DNA of 24,780 nucleotides from JBMOLK01 sp049325575 (GCA_049325575.1 JBMOLK010000010.1:1-24780), one strand, 5' to 3'. Counted from the first letter of the stretch, positions 7,711 to 16,019 are shown. Translations and numbers: made by a program. Notes: a model not told the origin generated them from the sequence alone.

Positions 7711-10143
7711 CTACTGCTTACTCAAAACCAAATCATCTTCCCTGCTCTGTATAAACACCCTATCACCGGCTTTAACCCTACCTTCAAGCATTTCCTCCGC
7801 TAATCTATCCTCTAACATGCTCTGAATTGCTCTTCTTAAAGGCCTTGCTCCATAGAGTTGGTCAAATCCTTTCTTAGCTAAAAGGGCCTTTGCATCCTCT
7901 GAAACTTCAAGAGAAATTGCATTTTGTCTAAGTCTTTTTGCAAGGCTGTCAATCATAAGACCCACTATCTTTTTTAAGTGTTCTTCATCAAGGGGATGGA
8001 ATACTATTATTTCATCAATCCTGTTTAGAAATTCAGGTCTGAAGGTTTTCTTAAGTTCACCCATAACATTACTCTTCATGTCGTTATAGGTTCTTGCCCT
8101 CTCTTCATTGGCAGCAGCAAAGCCCAGACGTTTGGGTTCGGTAATTAGCCTTGCCCCTACGTTTGAAGTCATAATAATTACCGTGTTTCTGAAGTCTACA
8201 AGTCTTCCCTGGGCATCTGTCAACCTTCCATCTTCGAGTATTTGAAGAAGTATATTAAATACATCAGGATGGGCCTTCTCAATTTCGTCAAACAGCAGTA
8301 CTGAATAAGGCTTTCTCCTTACTTTCTCCGTAAGCTGACCTCCTTCATCATATCCCACATATCCCGGAGGTGATCCTACAAGCCTTGATACGCTGTGTTT
8401 TTCCATGTATTCTGACATATCAATTCTTATCATTGAGTTTTCATCCCCAAACAGAGCTTCTGCCAAAGCCTTGCTTAACTCTGTTTTTCCTACACCTGTA
8501 GGACCCAGGAAGATAAATGAGCCTACAGGGCGTTTAGGATCCTTAAGTCCGACCCTGCCTCTTCTTATTGCCTTGGATATAGCCTTTACAGCCTCATCCT
8601 GACCTATTACCCTCACATGAAGAACGTCTTCCATCTTCATAAGTCTTTCAGTTTCTTCTTCAGCTAGCCTTCTTACAGGAATGCCCGTCCAATCCGCTAC
8701 AATGCCTGCAACTTCTTCCTCGGTTACTGTATCGGTTGTTGTCTGATTCTTCTGCTGCCAGTCGTTCTTTGCCTTGTCAAGCTCGTTCTTTATTCTCTGT
8801 TCTTCATCTCTAATCCTTGCAGCTTTTTCAAATTCCTGGCATATTATAGCATCTTCCTTTTCTTTTCTAAGTCTCTCCACCTGCTCTTCCAATTGCTTTA
8901 AATCAGGGGGAGCTGTAAATGATTTGAGCCTTACCCTTGAAGCAGCTTCATCAATCAAGTCTATAGCCTTGTCGGGCAGGAATCTGTCTGTTATATATCT
9001 GTCTGATAGATTTACAGCCGCCGCAAGAGCTTCATCCGTTATTTTAACTCTATGATGGGCTTCATATTTATCCCTTACACCCTTTAATATTTCTACAGCT
9101 TCTTCCTTTGTCGGCTCTCCGACAGTTATGGGCTGGAATCTTCTCTCCAGTGCAGCATCCTTTTCAATGTGCTTTCTATATTCATTAAGGGTGGTTGCTC
9201 CTATAACCTGTATTTCGCCCCTTGCCAGTGAAGGCTTTAAAATATTTGAAGCATCAATAGCGCCTTCAGCCGCACCTGCTCCTATTATAGTGTGCATCTC
9301 ATCGATAAACAGCACCACGTTTCCTGCCTTTTTGATTTCTTCAAGTGCCTTTTTAAGTCTTTCTTCAAATTCACCTCTGTATTTTGCACCTGCTACCATA
9401 GAAGACAGATCAAGTGTTACAACCCTTTTATCCTTTAAAGTTTCAGGAATGTTTCCCTCCACAATTTTTTGTGCCAGACCTTCTGCTATAGCGGTCTTAC
9501 CAACCCCAGGTTCCCCTATGAGACAAGGATTGTTTTTGGTTCTCCTGCTAAGTATTTGTATAACCCTTTCAATTTCCTTGTCACGCCCTATGACAGGGTC
9601 AAACTTTGCTTCTCTTGCCATCTCGGTTAAGTCCCTGCCGAATTGGTTTAAAGTAGGTGTACTGGAATAGTTGCTGTTGTTTTTTGGTGCACCTGCAGAA
9701 CCAGGAGCCTCTTCATTGAGCATCTTTACAATTTCCTGGAAGAGTTTTTGGGGATCAACGCCCAAATCCATTAAAATTCTTACAGCTACACTTTCTCCCT
9801 CTTTCATGATTCCAAGAAGCAGATGCTCTGTGCCGATATAATTATGACCCATTCTTCTGGCTTCTCTAAAACTTAATTCAAGAACCCTCTTGGTTCTTGG
9901 TGTAAAACCCAAAGGCTGTTCACCAGTTGATTCTCCGCGGCCAATGAGTTCTTCAACTTCCTTTAAAACCTTGTCTTCTGTTACGCCCTGCCCCTGAAGC
10001 ACACGTGCAGCCACACCGCTTCCTTCCTTTATAAGACCCAGAAGAAGGTGTTCTGTTCCAACATAATTATGTCCCAGTTCCATTGCTGTGTCCTGTGAAA
10101 AATTAATTGCTTTTTCTGCCTTTTCGGTAAAACGTCCATACAT
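7711..10143 (-). CDS. clpC: ATP-dependent Clp protease ATP-binding subunit ClpC
   Basis: ClpC is the Hsp100 unfoldase that feeds proteins, including phosphoarginine-tagged ones, to ClpP. The 810-residue product is complete. Two Clp_N repeats occupy about 1-145 and bind adaptor or phosphoarginine. AAA1 has Walker A GEPGVGKT (210-217) and Walker B Asp281-Glu282. A middle UVR-like coiled coil lies at about 415-460 (FEKAARIRDEEQR). AAA2 has Walker A GPTGVGKT (547-554), the pore loop GYVG (595-598) and Walker B Asp619-Glu620. LGF at 673-675 is the ClpP-docking loop. The ATG at 10143 has AGGAGG 8 nt upstream. It is the last gene of the CtsR-controlled operon. clpP is not in the window. Confidence 0.98.
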   Translation of the reverse strand: MYGRFTEKAEKAINFSQDTAMELGHNYVGTEHLLLGLIKEGSGVAARVLQGQGVTEDKVLKEVEELIGRGESTGEQPLGFTPRTKRVLELSFREARRMGHNYIGTEHLLLGIMKEGESVAVRILMDLGVDPQKLFQEIVKMLNEEAPGSAGAPKNNSNYSSTPTLNQFGRDLTEMAREAKFDPVIGRDKEIERVIQILSRRTKNNPCLIGEPGVGKTAIAEGLAQKIVEGNIPETLKDKRVVTLDLSSMVAGAKYRGEFEERLKKALEEIKKAGNVVLFIDEMHTIIGAGAAEGAIDASNILKPSLARGEIQVIGATTLNEYRKHIEKDAALERRFQPITVGEPTKEEAVEILKGVRDKYEAHHRVKITDEALAAAVNLSDRYITDRFLPDKAIDLIDEAASRVRLKSFTAPPDLKQLEEQVERLRKEKEDAIICQEFEKAARIRDEEQRIKNELDKAKNDWQQKNQTTTDTVTEEEVAGIVADWTGIPVRRLAEEETERLMKMEDVLHVRVIGQDEAVKAISKAIRRGRVGLKDPKRPVGSFIFLGPTGVGKTELSKALAEALFGDENSMIRIDMSEYMEKHSVSRLVGSPPGYVGYDEGGQLTEKVRRKPYSVLLFDEIEKAHPDVFNILLQILEDGRLTDAQGRLVDFRNTVIIMTSNVGARLITEPKRLGFAAANEERARTYNDMKSNVMGELKKTFRPEFLNRIDEIIVFHPLDEEHLKKIVGLMIDSLAKRLRQNAISLEVSEDAKALLAKKGFDQLYGARPLRRAIQSMLEDRLAEEMLEGRVKAGDRVFIQSREDDLVLSKQ

Positions 10144-10224
10144 ATGCTAATCCTCCTTCGTGTTATATATACTTCATTAAACTGGAATTGTTCCTGTATA
10201 ATCTTCGTTCCATTTCATAGCCTG

Positions 10225-11256
10225 CTATTTTTCTTCCAGCTTGCTCCTTATAAGCTCCGCCCTTTTAATATCCCTTTCATCAGGACTTAAAGGCCTTCCC
10301 ACTCTTTCCTGCAAACTTGCAGATTGTATCAGGAGCATTATTTCATTTAGCTTATTAGTATTTATATTAGTGATTATACCCATATCTACACCTAATCTTA
10401 CATCGGAAAGCAGTTTAAAACTTTCTTCTGAAGAAATTATCCGCGCATTTGTCAAAAGACCAAGGGAACGGTAAATCTTATCTTCAAATCTGAAAGGATT
10501 CTGCTTGTGAAGTTCACTTCTTAGCATTCTCTCCTGTTCAATAACCTGCTTTGCAATATTAGTAATATTAACTATTATTTCATCCTCCGTCTGACCAAGG
10601 GTAACCTGGTTGGATATCTGAAACATATTTCCCGAAGCTTCAGTATTTTCTCCATAAAGCCCTCTTACCGTAATACCAAGCTTTGCACATATTTCCAGCA
10701 TACCTTTAATATACCCGGTCATGGTAAGTGCAGGCAGATGAAGCATTGCAGAAGCTCTTATGCCAGTCCCTATATTAGTAGGACAGCAGGTCAGGTACCC
10801 ATATTTCTCATCAAAGGCAAAATCAATACTTTCTTCAAGCAAATTATCGATCTTACTGCAAAGGTCCCAGGCATCTCCAAGCTGCAAGCCTGCATTGAGG
10901 CATTGGATTCTAAGATGATCTTCTTCATTGACCATAATACTTATTTTCTCATCACGGCTTATTATAACTGCACTCTCTTCCTGACTTTCAGCCAGATCAG
11001 GGCTGATTAGATGCTTCTCTACCAGCACCTGCTTTTCTATGGGACTTAACTTCTGTATGTCCCTATACTCAAAGTTTTTGCTGACAGCATTACTTCTTTC
11101 AAAAACAGCATCCTTGACTTTACTCAATACTTTCTGTCCATCTTCCTTGGTCATTTTGGATGGGAAAGGAAACTCCTTAAAGTTACGGGCAAGCCGTACC
11201 CTGCTGCTCATTACCACATCCGATTCCGGGCCTTTTTCTATATACCAACCTTTCAT
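10225..11256 (-). CDS. mcsB: Protein arginine kinase McsB
   Basis: McsB phosphorylates arginine side chains on misfolded proteins and on CtsR, marking them for ClpCP. The 343-residue product has the phosphagen kinase fold. SSRVRLARN is at 17-25, NEEDHLR at 110-116 (Glu112 matches the catalytic glutamate region of B. subtilis McsB), and the nucleotide-binding CPTNIGTGIRAS at 158-169. The C-terminal RDIKRA at 328-333 is the RDxxRA phosphoarginine-sensing motif of the family, which suggests allosteric control is kept. GGAGG lies about 8-9 nt before the ATG. It follows mcsA by 74 nt and precedes clpC by 81 nt, in the standard Firmicute order. Confidence 0.97.
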   Translation of the reverse strand: MKGWYIEKGPESDVVMSSRVRLARNFKEFPFPSKMTKEDGQKVLSKVKDAVFERSNAVSKNFEYRDIQKLSPIEKQVLVEKHLISPDLAESQEESAVIISRDEKISIMVNEEDHLRIQCLNAGLQLGDAWDLCSKIDNLLEESIDFAFDEKYGYLTCCPTNIGTGIRASAMLHLPALTMTGYIKGMLEICAKLGITVRGLYGENTEASGNMFQISNQVTLGQTEDEIIVNITNIAKQVIEQERMLRSELHKQNPFRFEDKIYRSLGLLTNARIISSEESFKLLSDVRLGVDMGIITNINTNKLNEIMLLIQSASLQERVGRPLSPDERDIKRAELIRSKLEEK

Positions 11257-11285
11257 AAAATATTACCTCCAAATCTTACATTACT

Positions 11286-11312
11286 CCTTCAACCTTAAAG
11301 CTTAATTGAAGG
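11286..11312 (-). repeat. Intercistronic hairpin between mcsA and mcsB
   Basis: CCTTCAA and TTGAAGG are perfect 7-bp arms around a 13-nt centre that itself holds TTAA repeats. It falls in the 74-nt gap between mcsA and mcsB. There is no T-run, so it more likely affects message stability or processing than termination. Confidence 0.35.
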
Positions 11313-11330
11313 TAAATCCCTATGAACTAT

Positions 11331-11837
11331 TTATAGCTTAACGTCCTTCGACTCCAAACTCCTGATTTGATCTCTGATCTTTGCAGCCTTTTCATATTCC
11401 TCACTTTTAATAGCTTTATCCAGTTCTTCCTTTAGCTTCTCAATTTCCCTGGATGCTTTAACAATCTTATAAACTTTGCCGGGAATCTTTCCATGGTATT
11501 GAGTATTGCCATGGAGCCTTTTTAACAAGGGAGCCAGTTTTTCCCCGTAAACTTTATAACAGTTGGCACACCCAAGCTTGCCAACCTTTTTAAACTCATC
11601 ATAGCCCATTCCACATTCATCGCATACCAGATCCGAACTCTGCTGTGGAACCGACGCCATATATGGAAATCCCATAATTCCTGAAAAGAAATCATTTATA
11701 CTAAGGGGAGACCCCAGGCTGAACTTCCCTTCCTCCTTGGCACACTGCTCACAAAGATACATCACGTGCTTGTTGCTATTTATAACCTGAGTAAACTGTA
11801 TATTGGCAACTCTCTTCTGACAATTCTGGCACAGCAT
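11331..11837 (-). CDS. mcsA: McsA, zinc-finger activator of McsB
   Basis: McsA binds and activates the arginine kinase McsB. The 168-residue product has two zinc-binding groups, Cys3/Cys6 with Cys29/Cys32 and Cys72/Cys75 with Cys90/Cys93. A C-terminal UVR motif lies at about 131-165 (EEYEKAAKIRDQI), like that in ClpC and UvrB. A GTG three codons upstream is in frame but overlaps the ribosome binding site. AAGGAG lies 8 nt before the ATG at 11837, which I take as the start. It sits between ctsR (87-nt gap) and mcsB. Confidence 0.95.
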   Translation of the reverse strand: MLCQNCQKRVANIQFTQVINSNKHVMYLCEQCAKEEGKFSLGSPLSINDFFSGIMGFPYMASVPQQSSDLVCDECGMGYDEFKKVGKLGCANCYKVYGEKLAPLLKRLHGNTQYHGKIPGKVYKIVKASREIEKLKEELDKAIKSEEYEKAAKIRDQIRSLESKDVKL

Positions 11838-11924
11838 TCGCCCCACTCCTTTCCAAAGGTTTTGAACTTTCAGGTTATTAATATATTAGTACCCACCGGA
11901 CACTTTATAAAAAACATATTTATA

Positions 11925-12386
11925 TTAAACTAAAAGGCATATCAACATGTTCTTTAAAATACTGGCTCTTAAAAAGCCTCTATGTTCAACAGGTACTGCT
12001 CCTAATGCCTTGTCGCTTGTAGCCGCTTTTAGCATAAGCCCGTCTCTTTCGGATATTACATTATAGTCAATAAAATTGTTTATAAATACCTGTGCTGATT
12101 GCTGCGAAATATTGTCACCCATTGAGTTGATGATATGCATAAGGTAATTCTTGCCCTTATGCTCAATATTCACACGCCTGATCCTTATATGACCTCCGCC
12201 GCCTCTGCGGCTCTCTACGTAATAGCCCCTTTCAGTTGTAAATCTTGTGTCTATTACATAGTTGATCTGTGAAGGTACGCAATTGAACTGATTCGCAAGC
12301 TCATTCCTTTGTATCTCAATAGTGCCGTTGGTATCATTTATTAACTGCTTTATAAAAGCTTCTATAAGATCACTAAGCTTTGCCAT
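11925..12386 (-). CDS. ctsR: Transcriptional repressor CtsR
   Basis: CtsR represses class III heat-shock genes and loses DNA binding on heating. The 153-residue product has the N-terminal winged helix with CVPSQINYVIDTRFTTERGY and the glycine-rich RGGGGHIRI wing, which is the heat-sensing tetraglycine loop. The C-terminal domain keeps the SERDGLMLKAA region. The longer reading frame from 12431 would start inside the operator and is rejected. The ATG at 12386 has a GGTGG site and gives the family length. A perfect CtsR operator and a consensus promoter lie directly upstream, so the gene regulates itself and the operon mcsA-mcsB-clpC. Confidence 0.97.
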   Translation of the reverse strand: MAKLSDLIEAFIKQLINDTNGTIEIQRNELANQFNCVPSQINYVIDTRFTTERGYYVESRRGGGGHIRIRRVNIEHKGKNYLMHIINSMGDNISQQSAQVFINNFIDYNVISERDGLMLKAATSDKALGAVPVEHRGFLRASILKNMLICLLV

Positions 12387-12409
12387 ACTCACCACCCTTT
12401 TGTGTTGAT

Positions 12410-12426
12410 TTTGACTATCTTTGACC
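12410..12426 (-). promoter_or_regulatory. CtsR operator (class III heat-shock box)
   Basis: On the minus strand the site reads GGTCAAA-GAT-AGTCAAA. This matches every fixed position of the known CtsR heptad consensus (A/G)GTCAAA-NAN-(A/G)GTCAAA. It starts 9 bp after the -10 box and so covers the predicted transcription start, where a bound repressor would block polymerase. No second copy was noticed in this window. Confidence 0.95.
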
Positions 12427-12435
12427 TTCAATTAT

Positions 12436-12464
12436 ATTATAATCGATTTTATATTCTTATTCAA
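12436..12464 (-). promoter_or_regulatory. Promoter of the ctsR-mcsA-mcsB-clpC operon
   Basis: On the minus strand TTGAAT (12464-12459), a 17-bp spacer and TATAAT (12441-12436) form a near-consensus sigma-A promoter. A second TATAAT overlaps it at 12436-12431. The start site would fall at or within the CtsR operator. Confidence 0.85.
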
Positions 12465-12546
12465 GGGAATTCTAGTCAATAAATGTCTGGTATACGCAAT
12501 TATTCAAATCTATACTAATAAACAATCCAATTGCGGATTATTTTTT

Positions 12547-12750
12547 TTAATTACTCGTTTTTTTGTCATTTTTATCTTTGTTTTCCGTTTCCAGAGTAAG
12601 TTCTTTAGTCACTTCAGCTAGGTGACGCGCGATTTCTCTTTGCCTGTCAGGTGTAATCCATTGGTCAAATGACGAAATAAACTCTCCATACATTGTTACA
12701 TCTTCTATTCTTTCATCCTTAATATTGTTTTTATCATTTTTATTTGCCAT
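12547..12750 (-). CDS. Small charged protein of unknown function (67 residues)
   Basis: I do not recognise this protein. It has a central segment, YGEFISSFDQWITPDRQREIA followed by RHLAEVTKELT (about 21-53), predicted helical and amphipathic. Low-complexity Lys/Asn/Asp tails flank it (KNDKNN near the start, NKDKNDKK near the end). No signal peptide, membrane helix or cysteine is seen. The ATG at 12750 has AAGGAG about 10 nt upstream, and that site lies in one arm of a 20-bp perfect inverted repeat. The gene lies between the DUF1624 gene and the ctsR promoter, on the same strand as both. The site and codon-like composition make it a plausible real gene. Confidence 0.6.
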   Translation of the reverse strand: MANKNDKNNIKDERIEDVTMYGEFISSFDQWITPDRQREIARHLAEVTKELTLETENKDKNDKKTSN

Positions 12751-12760
12751 ATAAAAGATA

Positions 12761-12805
12761 CTCCTTTGATAAAAATAATTGTTTAAATTATTTTTATCAA
12801 AGGAG
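12761..12805. repeat. 20-bp perfect inverted repeat containing the ribosome binding site of the 67-residue ORF
   Basis: Arms at 12761-12780 and 12786-12805 are perfect complements (CTCCTTTGAT... and ...ATCAAAGGAG) around a 5-nt centre, GTTTA. In minus-strand RNA the 3' arm ends in AAAGGAG, the ribosome binding site of the 67-residue ORF, paired with CUCCUUU of the 5' arm. No T-run follows. Each strand also contains TTGATA, 17 bp, TATTTT, a weak promoter-like pair. It may be a translation-blocking hairpin, an operator, or both. Confidence 0.8.
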
Positions 12806-12888
12806 CCAGGTTGTATTCAAAAAAAAATTGCTATGGCTTTCTATTTCAGACTGCCAAAAATATTCTCACTTTAATGAAAACTTTACAT

Positions 12889-13584
12889 TCATTTCATAAA
12901 AACCGATAACAATAGCAAAACGACAGGCTGGTGAATAATGTATACCCAAAGTGAATTTCTTCCTAAAAAGCTTACCGGGTTGTCCTTGATTGTATAGTTA
13001 AAAATGCTCTTTCTTTCCTTATATATGAGCTTGCTAAGCGCCACTCCGAATACAAATGCCCAGGCCCACGGAAGAAGAGGGTAATAATCTGAAGAAGCAA
13101 AATTGCTGTTGTGTAAGCCAAACATAAAAAAGTAGTTGTTTGTGACATTAATATGTGGAATTATGAAATTTGTTGAGGCCAGTATGAAGCTTATGACAAA
13201 AAGCCACATTGCCGGTAATTTCTTAAGTAAAGGTGAGCTTATCATACATATACCCATAAGGTGCAAAATACCGAACACGATAAAATAATCATTGTTAAAC
13301 ATATATGAAACAAGAGTAATAGATAAAGCAGCTGAAATAACCAGAAGTCCCCGCTTGAAACTGCTTCGACTGAAAGATGTGCTAATACCGGAAACCAGTA
13401 TAAAAGAAGTCGCATCCATAACCCTTATAATGTTTACCATGCCGGTACTATAGCCTATAGGCACATTATAAAAGAATTCAAGGTCATAAAGGGCGTGCAG
13501 AACTATCATAGTTATAATTAATATTCCCCTTAGCAGGTCGATTTCCCAAATACGGTTTATCCCGGTGCTTTTTTGTTTTATCAT
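12889..13584 (-). CDS. DUF1624 (heparan-alpha-glucosaminide N-acetyltransferase-like) membrane protein
   Basis: The 231-residue product is an integral membrane protein with about seven hydrophobic helices. It matches the DUF1624 / HGSNAT catalytic-domain-like family. RIWEIDLLRGILIITMIVLH at 11-30 carries the conserved Arg, Asp and His, FILVSGIS follows, then YYPLLPWAWAFVFGV, and the C-terminal FLGRNSLWVYIIHQPV. Related acyltransferases move acetyl groups across or at the membrane onto sugars, but no bacterial substrate can be read from this sequence. A GGGGG site lies 6-7 nt before the ATG. TATAAT at 13636-13631 on the minus strand may be its -10 box, without a clear -35. Confidence 0.85.
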   Translation of the reverse strand: MIKQKSTGINRIWEIDLLRGILIITMIVLHALYDLEFFYNVPIGYSTGMVNIIRVMDATSFILVSGISTSFSRSSFKRGLLVISAALSITLVSYMFNNDYFIVFGILHLMGICMISSPLLKKLPAMWLFVISFILASTNFIIPHINVTNNYFFMFGLHNSNFASSDYYPLLPWAWAFVFGVALSKLIYKERKSIFNYTIKDNPVSFLGRNSLWVYIIHQPVVLLLLSVFMK

Positions 13585-13657
13585 AAGTGCCCCCTGTTTT
13601 GATGTTTTTTAGGACTGGCTGTCTTTAAATATTATATATCAACTTATACACGATTTT

Positions 13658-13691
13658 AAAGGGTACGGCAAAATTTCACCCTACCCTTTTT
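13658..13691. terminator. Probable terminator after the EF-G-2 type gene
   Basis: AAAGGGTA and TACCCTTT form a perfect 8-bp stem around a 16-nt loop, 27 bp past the stop codon of the EF-G-2 gene on the minus strand. The minus-strand tail is TTTAAAA and the plus-strand tail is TTTTT. The long loop makes it weaker than the others in the window. Confidence 0.55.
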
Positions 13692-13717
13692 ACGTATATT
13701 GTTTAGCATTTATAAAA

Positions 13718-15805
13718 CTATTCAAAGTCTGTATCTGTCATGGTATGTTTGGCTTCTTCAATTACCTTCTGGCTTACATGAGCAGGTGCTTCATCATATC
13801 TTTCAAACCACAGTTTAAAGCTTCCCCTTCCCTGGGTCATAGATGTCAGATCTGTAGCATATTTAAACATTTCTGCCTGGGGTACTTCAGCAACAACCTG
13901 CTGAATACCGTTATCCTGAGGATTCATTCCCAATATTCTTCCCCTTCTCTTATTTAAATCTCCAATTATTTCACCCATATAGCTTTCAGGAACATATACT
14001 TCCACATGTGCTATGGGCTCTAAAAGTATGGAAGATGCCTGCTCCAGCCCTTTCTTGTAAGCAATATGCGCAGCTATTTTAAAAGCCATTTCGGATGAAT
14101 CCACAGAGTGGTAGGAACCATCTACCAGTGTTGCTTTAAGGTTAACCACCGGGTACCCTGCAAGAACACCCTTTTTAATACTTTCCTGCAGTCCCTTTTC
14201 TACTGCCGGGAAATATTGCCTCGGAACTGCTCCTCCAAATATTTTTTCTTCAAAAGTCAGCTCTTCTTTATCTCCAGGTTCAAATTCTATCCAGACGTGA
14301 CCATACTGACCATGACCACCTGACTGTTTCTTGTGCTTGCCTTCCACCTTGACCTTCTTCTTTATTGCTTCCCTATAAGGTACTTTAGGGTCGGTAAGGT
14401 CAACTGATACGCCAAACTTTGATTTCAGTTTGCTCACTATCACATCCAGGTGTATTTCACCTACACCTGAAATAAGCGTTTGGTGAGTCTCGGAGTTTAT
14501 GGATACCTTAAACGTAGGGTCTTCATCCTGCAGCTTGTGAAGCCCGCTGCTTATTTTCTCTTCATCTCCTTTTGATTTAGGCTCAACCGCCATGGAAATA
14601 ACCGGCTCCGGATACACTATCTTATCCAGTACTACAGGATTTGATTGGTCACAAAGGGTATCATTTGTATTAACCTGCTGCAGTTTGGCTACTGCTCCTA
14701 TATCGCCGGCCACAAGTTTATCAACCGGAATGTTCTTCTTTCCTCTTAATATGAAGAGCTGTGATATCTTTTCTGTCTTATCTGTTGTTGTATTATATAC
14801 TATTGAATCGGACTTTAGAGTACCGGAATAAACTCTTAGCATGGAAATCTTACCTACGAATGGATCTGCAATGGTCTTAAATACCAGGGCTGACAGCGGT
14901 GCATCCTTTGATACCTTAAGCTCAAGCTCTTCATCCTTACCCGCCTTCTTAAGCTTTACATCTCCCGAATCCGCCGGTGAAGGCATGAAATCAATAATGG
15001 AATCCATCAAAATTTTAACTCCCAGATTATTTACCGCAGAGCCGCAGAATACGGGAACCAGTGTTCCATCCTTTATTCCCTGGCGAAGCCCTTTGCTTAC
15101 TTCTTCAGGTGTAAACTCCTGCCCGTCAAAAAACTTCTCCATCAGTTCTTCGCTTGTCTCGGCTACTGCTTCATTAAGAGCATTTTTAATTTCTTCTATT
15201 TTATCTTTAATGCTGGATGGTATATCTGTATCAACCAGCTTATCCTTGTCGAATTTCTTTGCTTTCATGGTTATAATATTTACATATCCGCTAAACTTTC
15301 CGCCTTCTACTATAGGTATCTCAAAGGCAACCACATTCTTACCGAAGGTATCAACCAGCTGGTCCAGCACTCCAAAAAAGTTTGAGTTTTCATCATCCAT
15401 TTTGTTTATAAAAAACATTTTCGGTATTTTTCTTTCTTTAGTATAAGCCCAGGCTTTTTCCGTACCTACAGCTAATCCACTTTTTGCTGAAACAAGAATT
15501 ACTGCGCTGTCAGCTACCCTGATGCCTTGTTTTACCTCCCCCACAAAGTCAAAATAACCAGGGGTATCAATTACATTAATCTTATGATCGTTCCACTCAC
15601 AGGGACATATGGTGGTACTTATTGAGTTTTTTCTTTTGATTTCTTCAGGATCATAATCTGATGTGGTTGTACCGTCTTCCACTTTTCCGAACCTTTCAAG
15701 TACTCCCGTATTGAACAGCATTGCTTCAGCAAGAGTTGTTTTGCCTGCTCCCCCGTGAGACATCAAGCAGACATTGCGGATCCTCTCCGTGACCAAGTCC
15801 TTCAT
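13718..15805 (-). CDS. Elongation factor G-2 type translational GTPase
   Basis: The 695-residue product has the five-domain EF-G layout but belongs to the EF-G-2 paralogue group (like Thermus thermophilus EF-G-2), not to the housekeeping EF-G. The P-loop is SHGGAGKTT (16-24) instead of AHIDAGKTT. Switch I reads KRKNSISTT where canonical EF-G has RGITI. G3 is DTPGYFDF (80-87) and G4 is NKMD (134-137). The domain IV region has KKQSGGHGQYGHVWIEFEP and SYHSVDSSEMAFKIAA. The role of this paralogue is not settled in the literature I know. The gene is not next to rpsL, rpsG or tuf. GGGGG is about 8 nt before the ATG. It appears monocistronic, with its own promoter about 180 nt upstream. Confidence 0.92.
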   Translation of the reverse strand: MKDLVTERIRNVCLMSHGGAGKTTLAEAMLFNTGVLERFGKVEDGTTTSDYDPEEIKRKNSISTTICPCEWNDHKINVIDTPGYFDFVGEVKQGIRVADSAVILVSAKSGLAVGTEKAWAYTKERKIPKMFFINKMDDENSNFFGVLDQLVDTFGKNVVAFEIPIVEGGKFSGYVNIITMKAKKFDKDKLVDTDIPSSIKDKIEEIKNALNEAVAETSEELMEKFFDGQEFTPEEVSKGLRQGIKDGTLVPVFCGSAVNNLGVKILMDSIIDFMPSPADSGDVKLKKAGKDEELELKVSKDAPLSALVFKTIADPFVGKISMLRVYSGTLKSDSIVYNTTTDKTEKISQLFILRGKKNIPVDKLVAGDIGAVAKLQQVNTNDTLCDQSNPVVLDKIVYPEPVISMAVEPKSKGDEEKISSGLHKLQDEDPTFKVSINSETHQTLISGVGEIHLDVIVSKLKSKFGVSVDLTDPKVPYREAIKKKVKVEGKHKKQSGGHGQYGHVWIEFEPGDKEELTFEEKIFGGAVPRQYFPAVEKGLQESIKKGVLAGYPVVNLKATLVDGSYHSVDSSEMAFKIAAHIAYKKGLEQASSILLEPIAHVEVYVPESYMGEIIGDLNKRRGRILGMNPQDNGIQQVVAEVPQAEMFKYATDLTSMTQGRGSFKLWFERYDEAPAHVSQKVIEEAKHTMTDTDFE

Positions 15806-15990
15806 AATAATTCCCCCTTATATATTTATTGAACTTTAAAAGCTCACTGCATTAGTTTGCATAGTTAAGGAGTCGTTAACAATTATTACGTTGCATATTG
15901 CATACCTGACGAAAAGAATATATAATGAATATTCTATATTTTTTTAAAATTCCCTCTTTTAGATGTATGTTTTTTTATTATCATGACCAT

Positions 15991-16019
15991 ATTGTAATAT
16001 AATTGTTAATTTGTGTAAA
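15991..16019 (-). promoter_or_regulatory. Promoter of the EF-G-2 type gene
   Basis: On the minus strand TTTACA (16019-16014), a 17-bp spacer and TACAAT (15996-15991) form a sigma-A promoter with one mismatch in each box. It leaves a leader of about 180 nt. Confidence 0.65.

Noticed and set aside
12387..12431. 15-residue N-terminal extension of CtsR
   Set aside because: It would start at the end of the promoter region and translate through the CtsR operator. The ATG at 12386 fits homologues.
12495..12547. Hairpin with T-run (AATCC/GGATT, then TTTTTTTT) downstream of the 67-residue ORF
   Set aside because: The T-run is on the plus strand, where no gene needs it. On the minus strand the stem is only 5 bp and the tail is weak.
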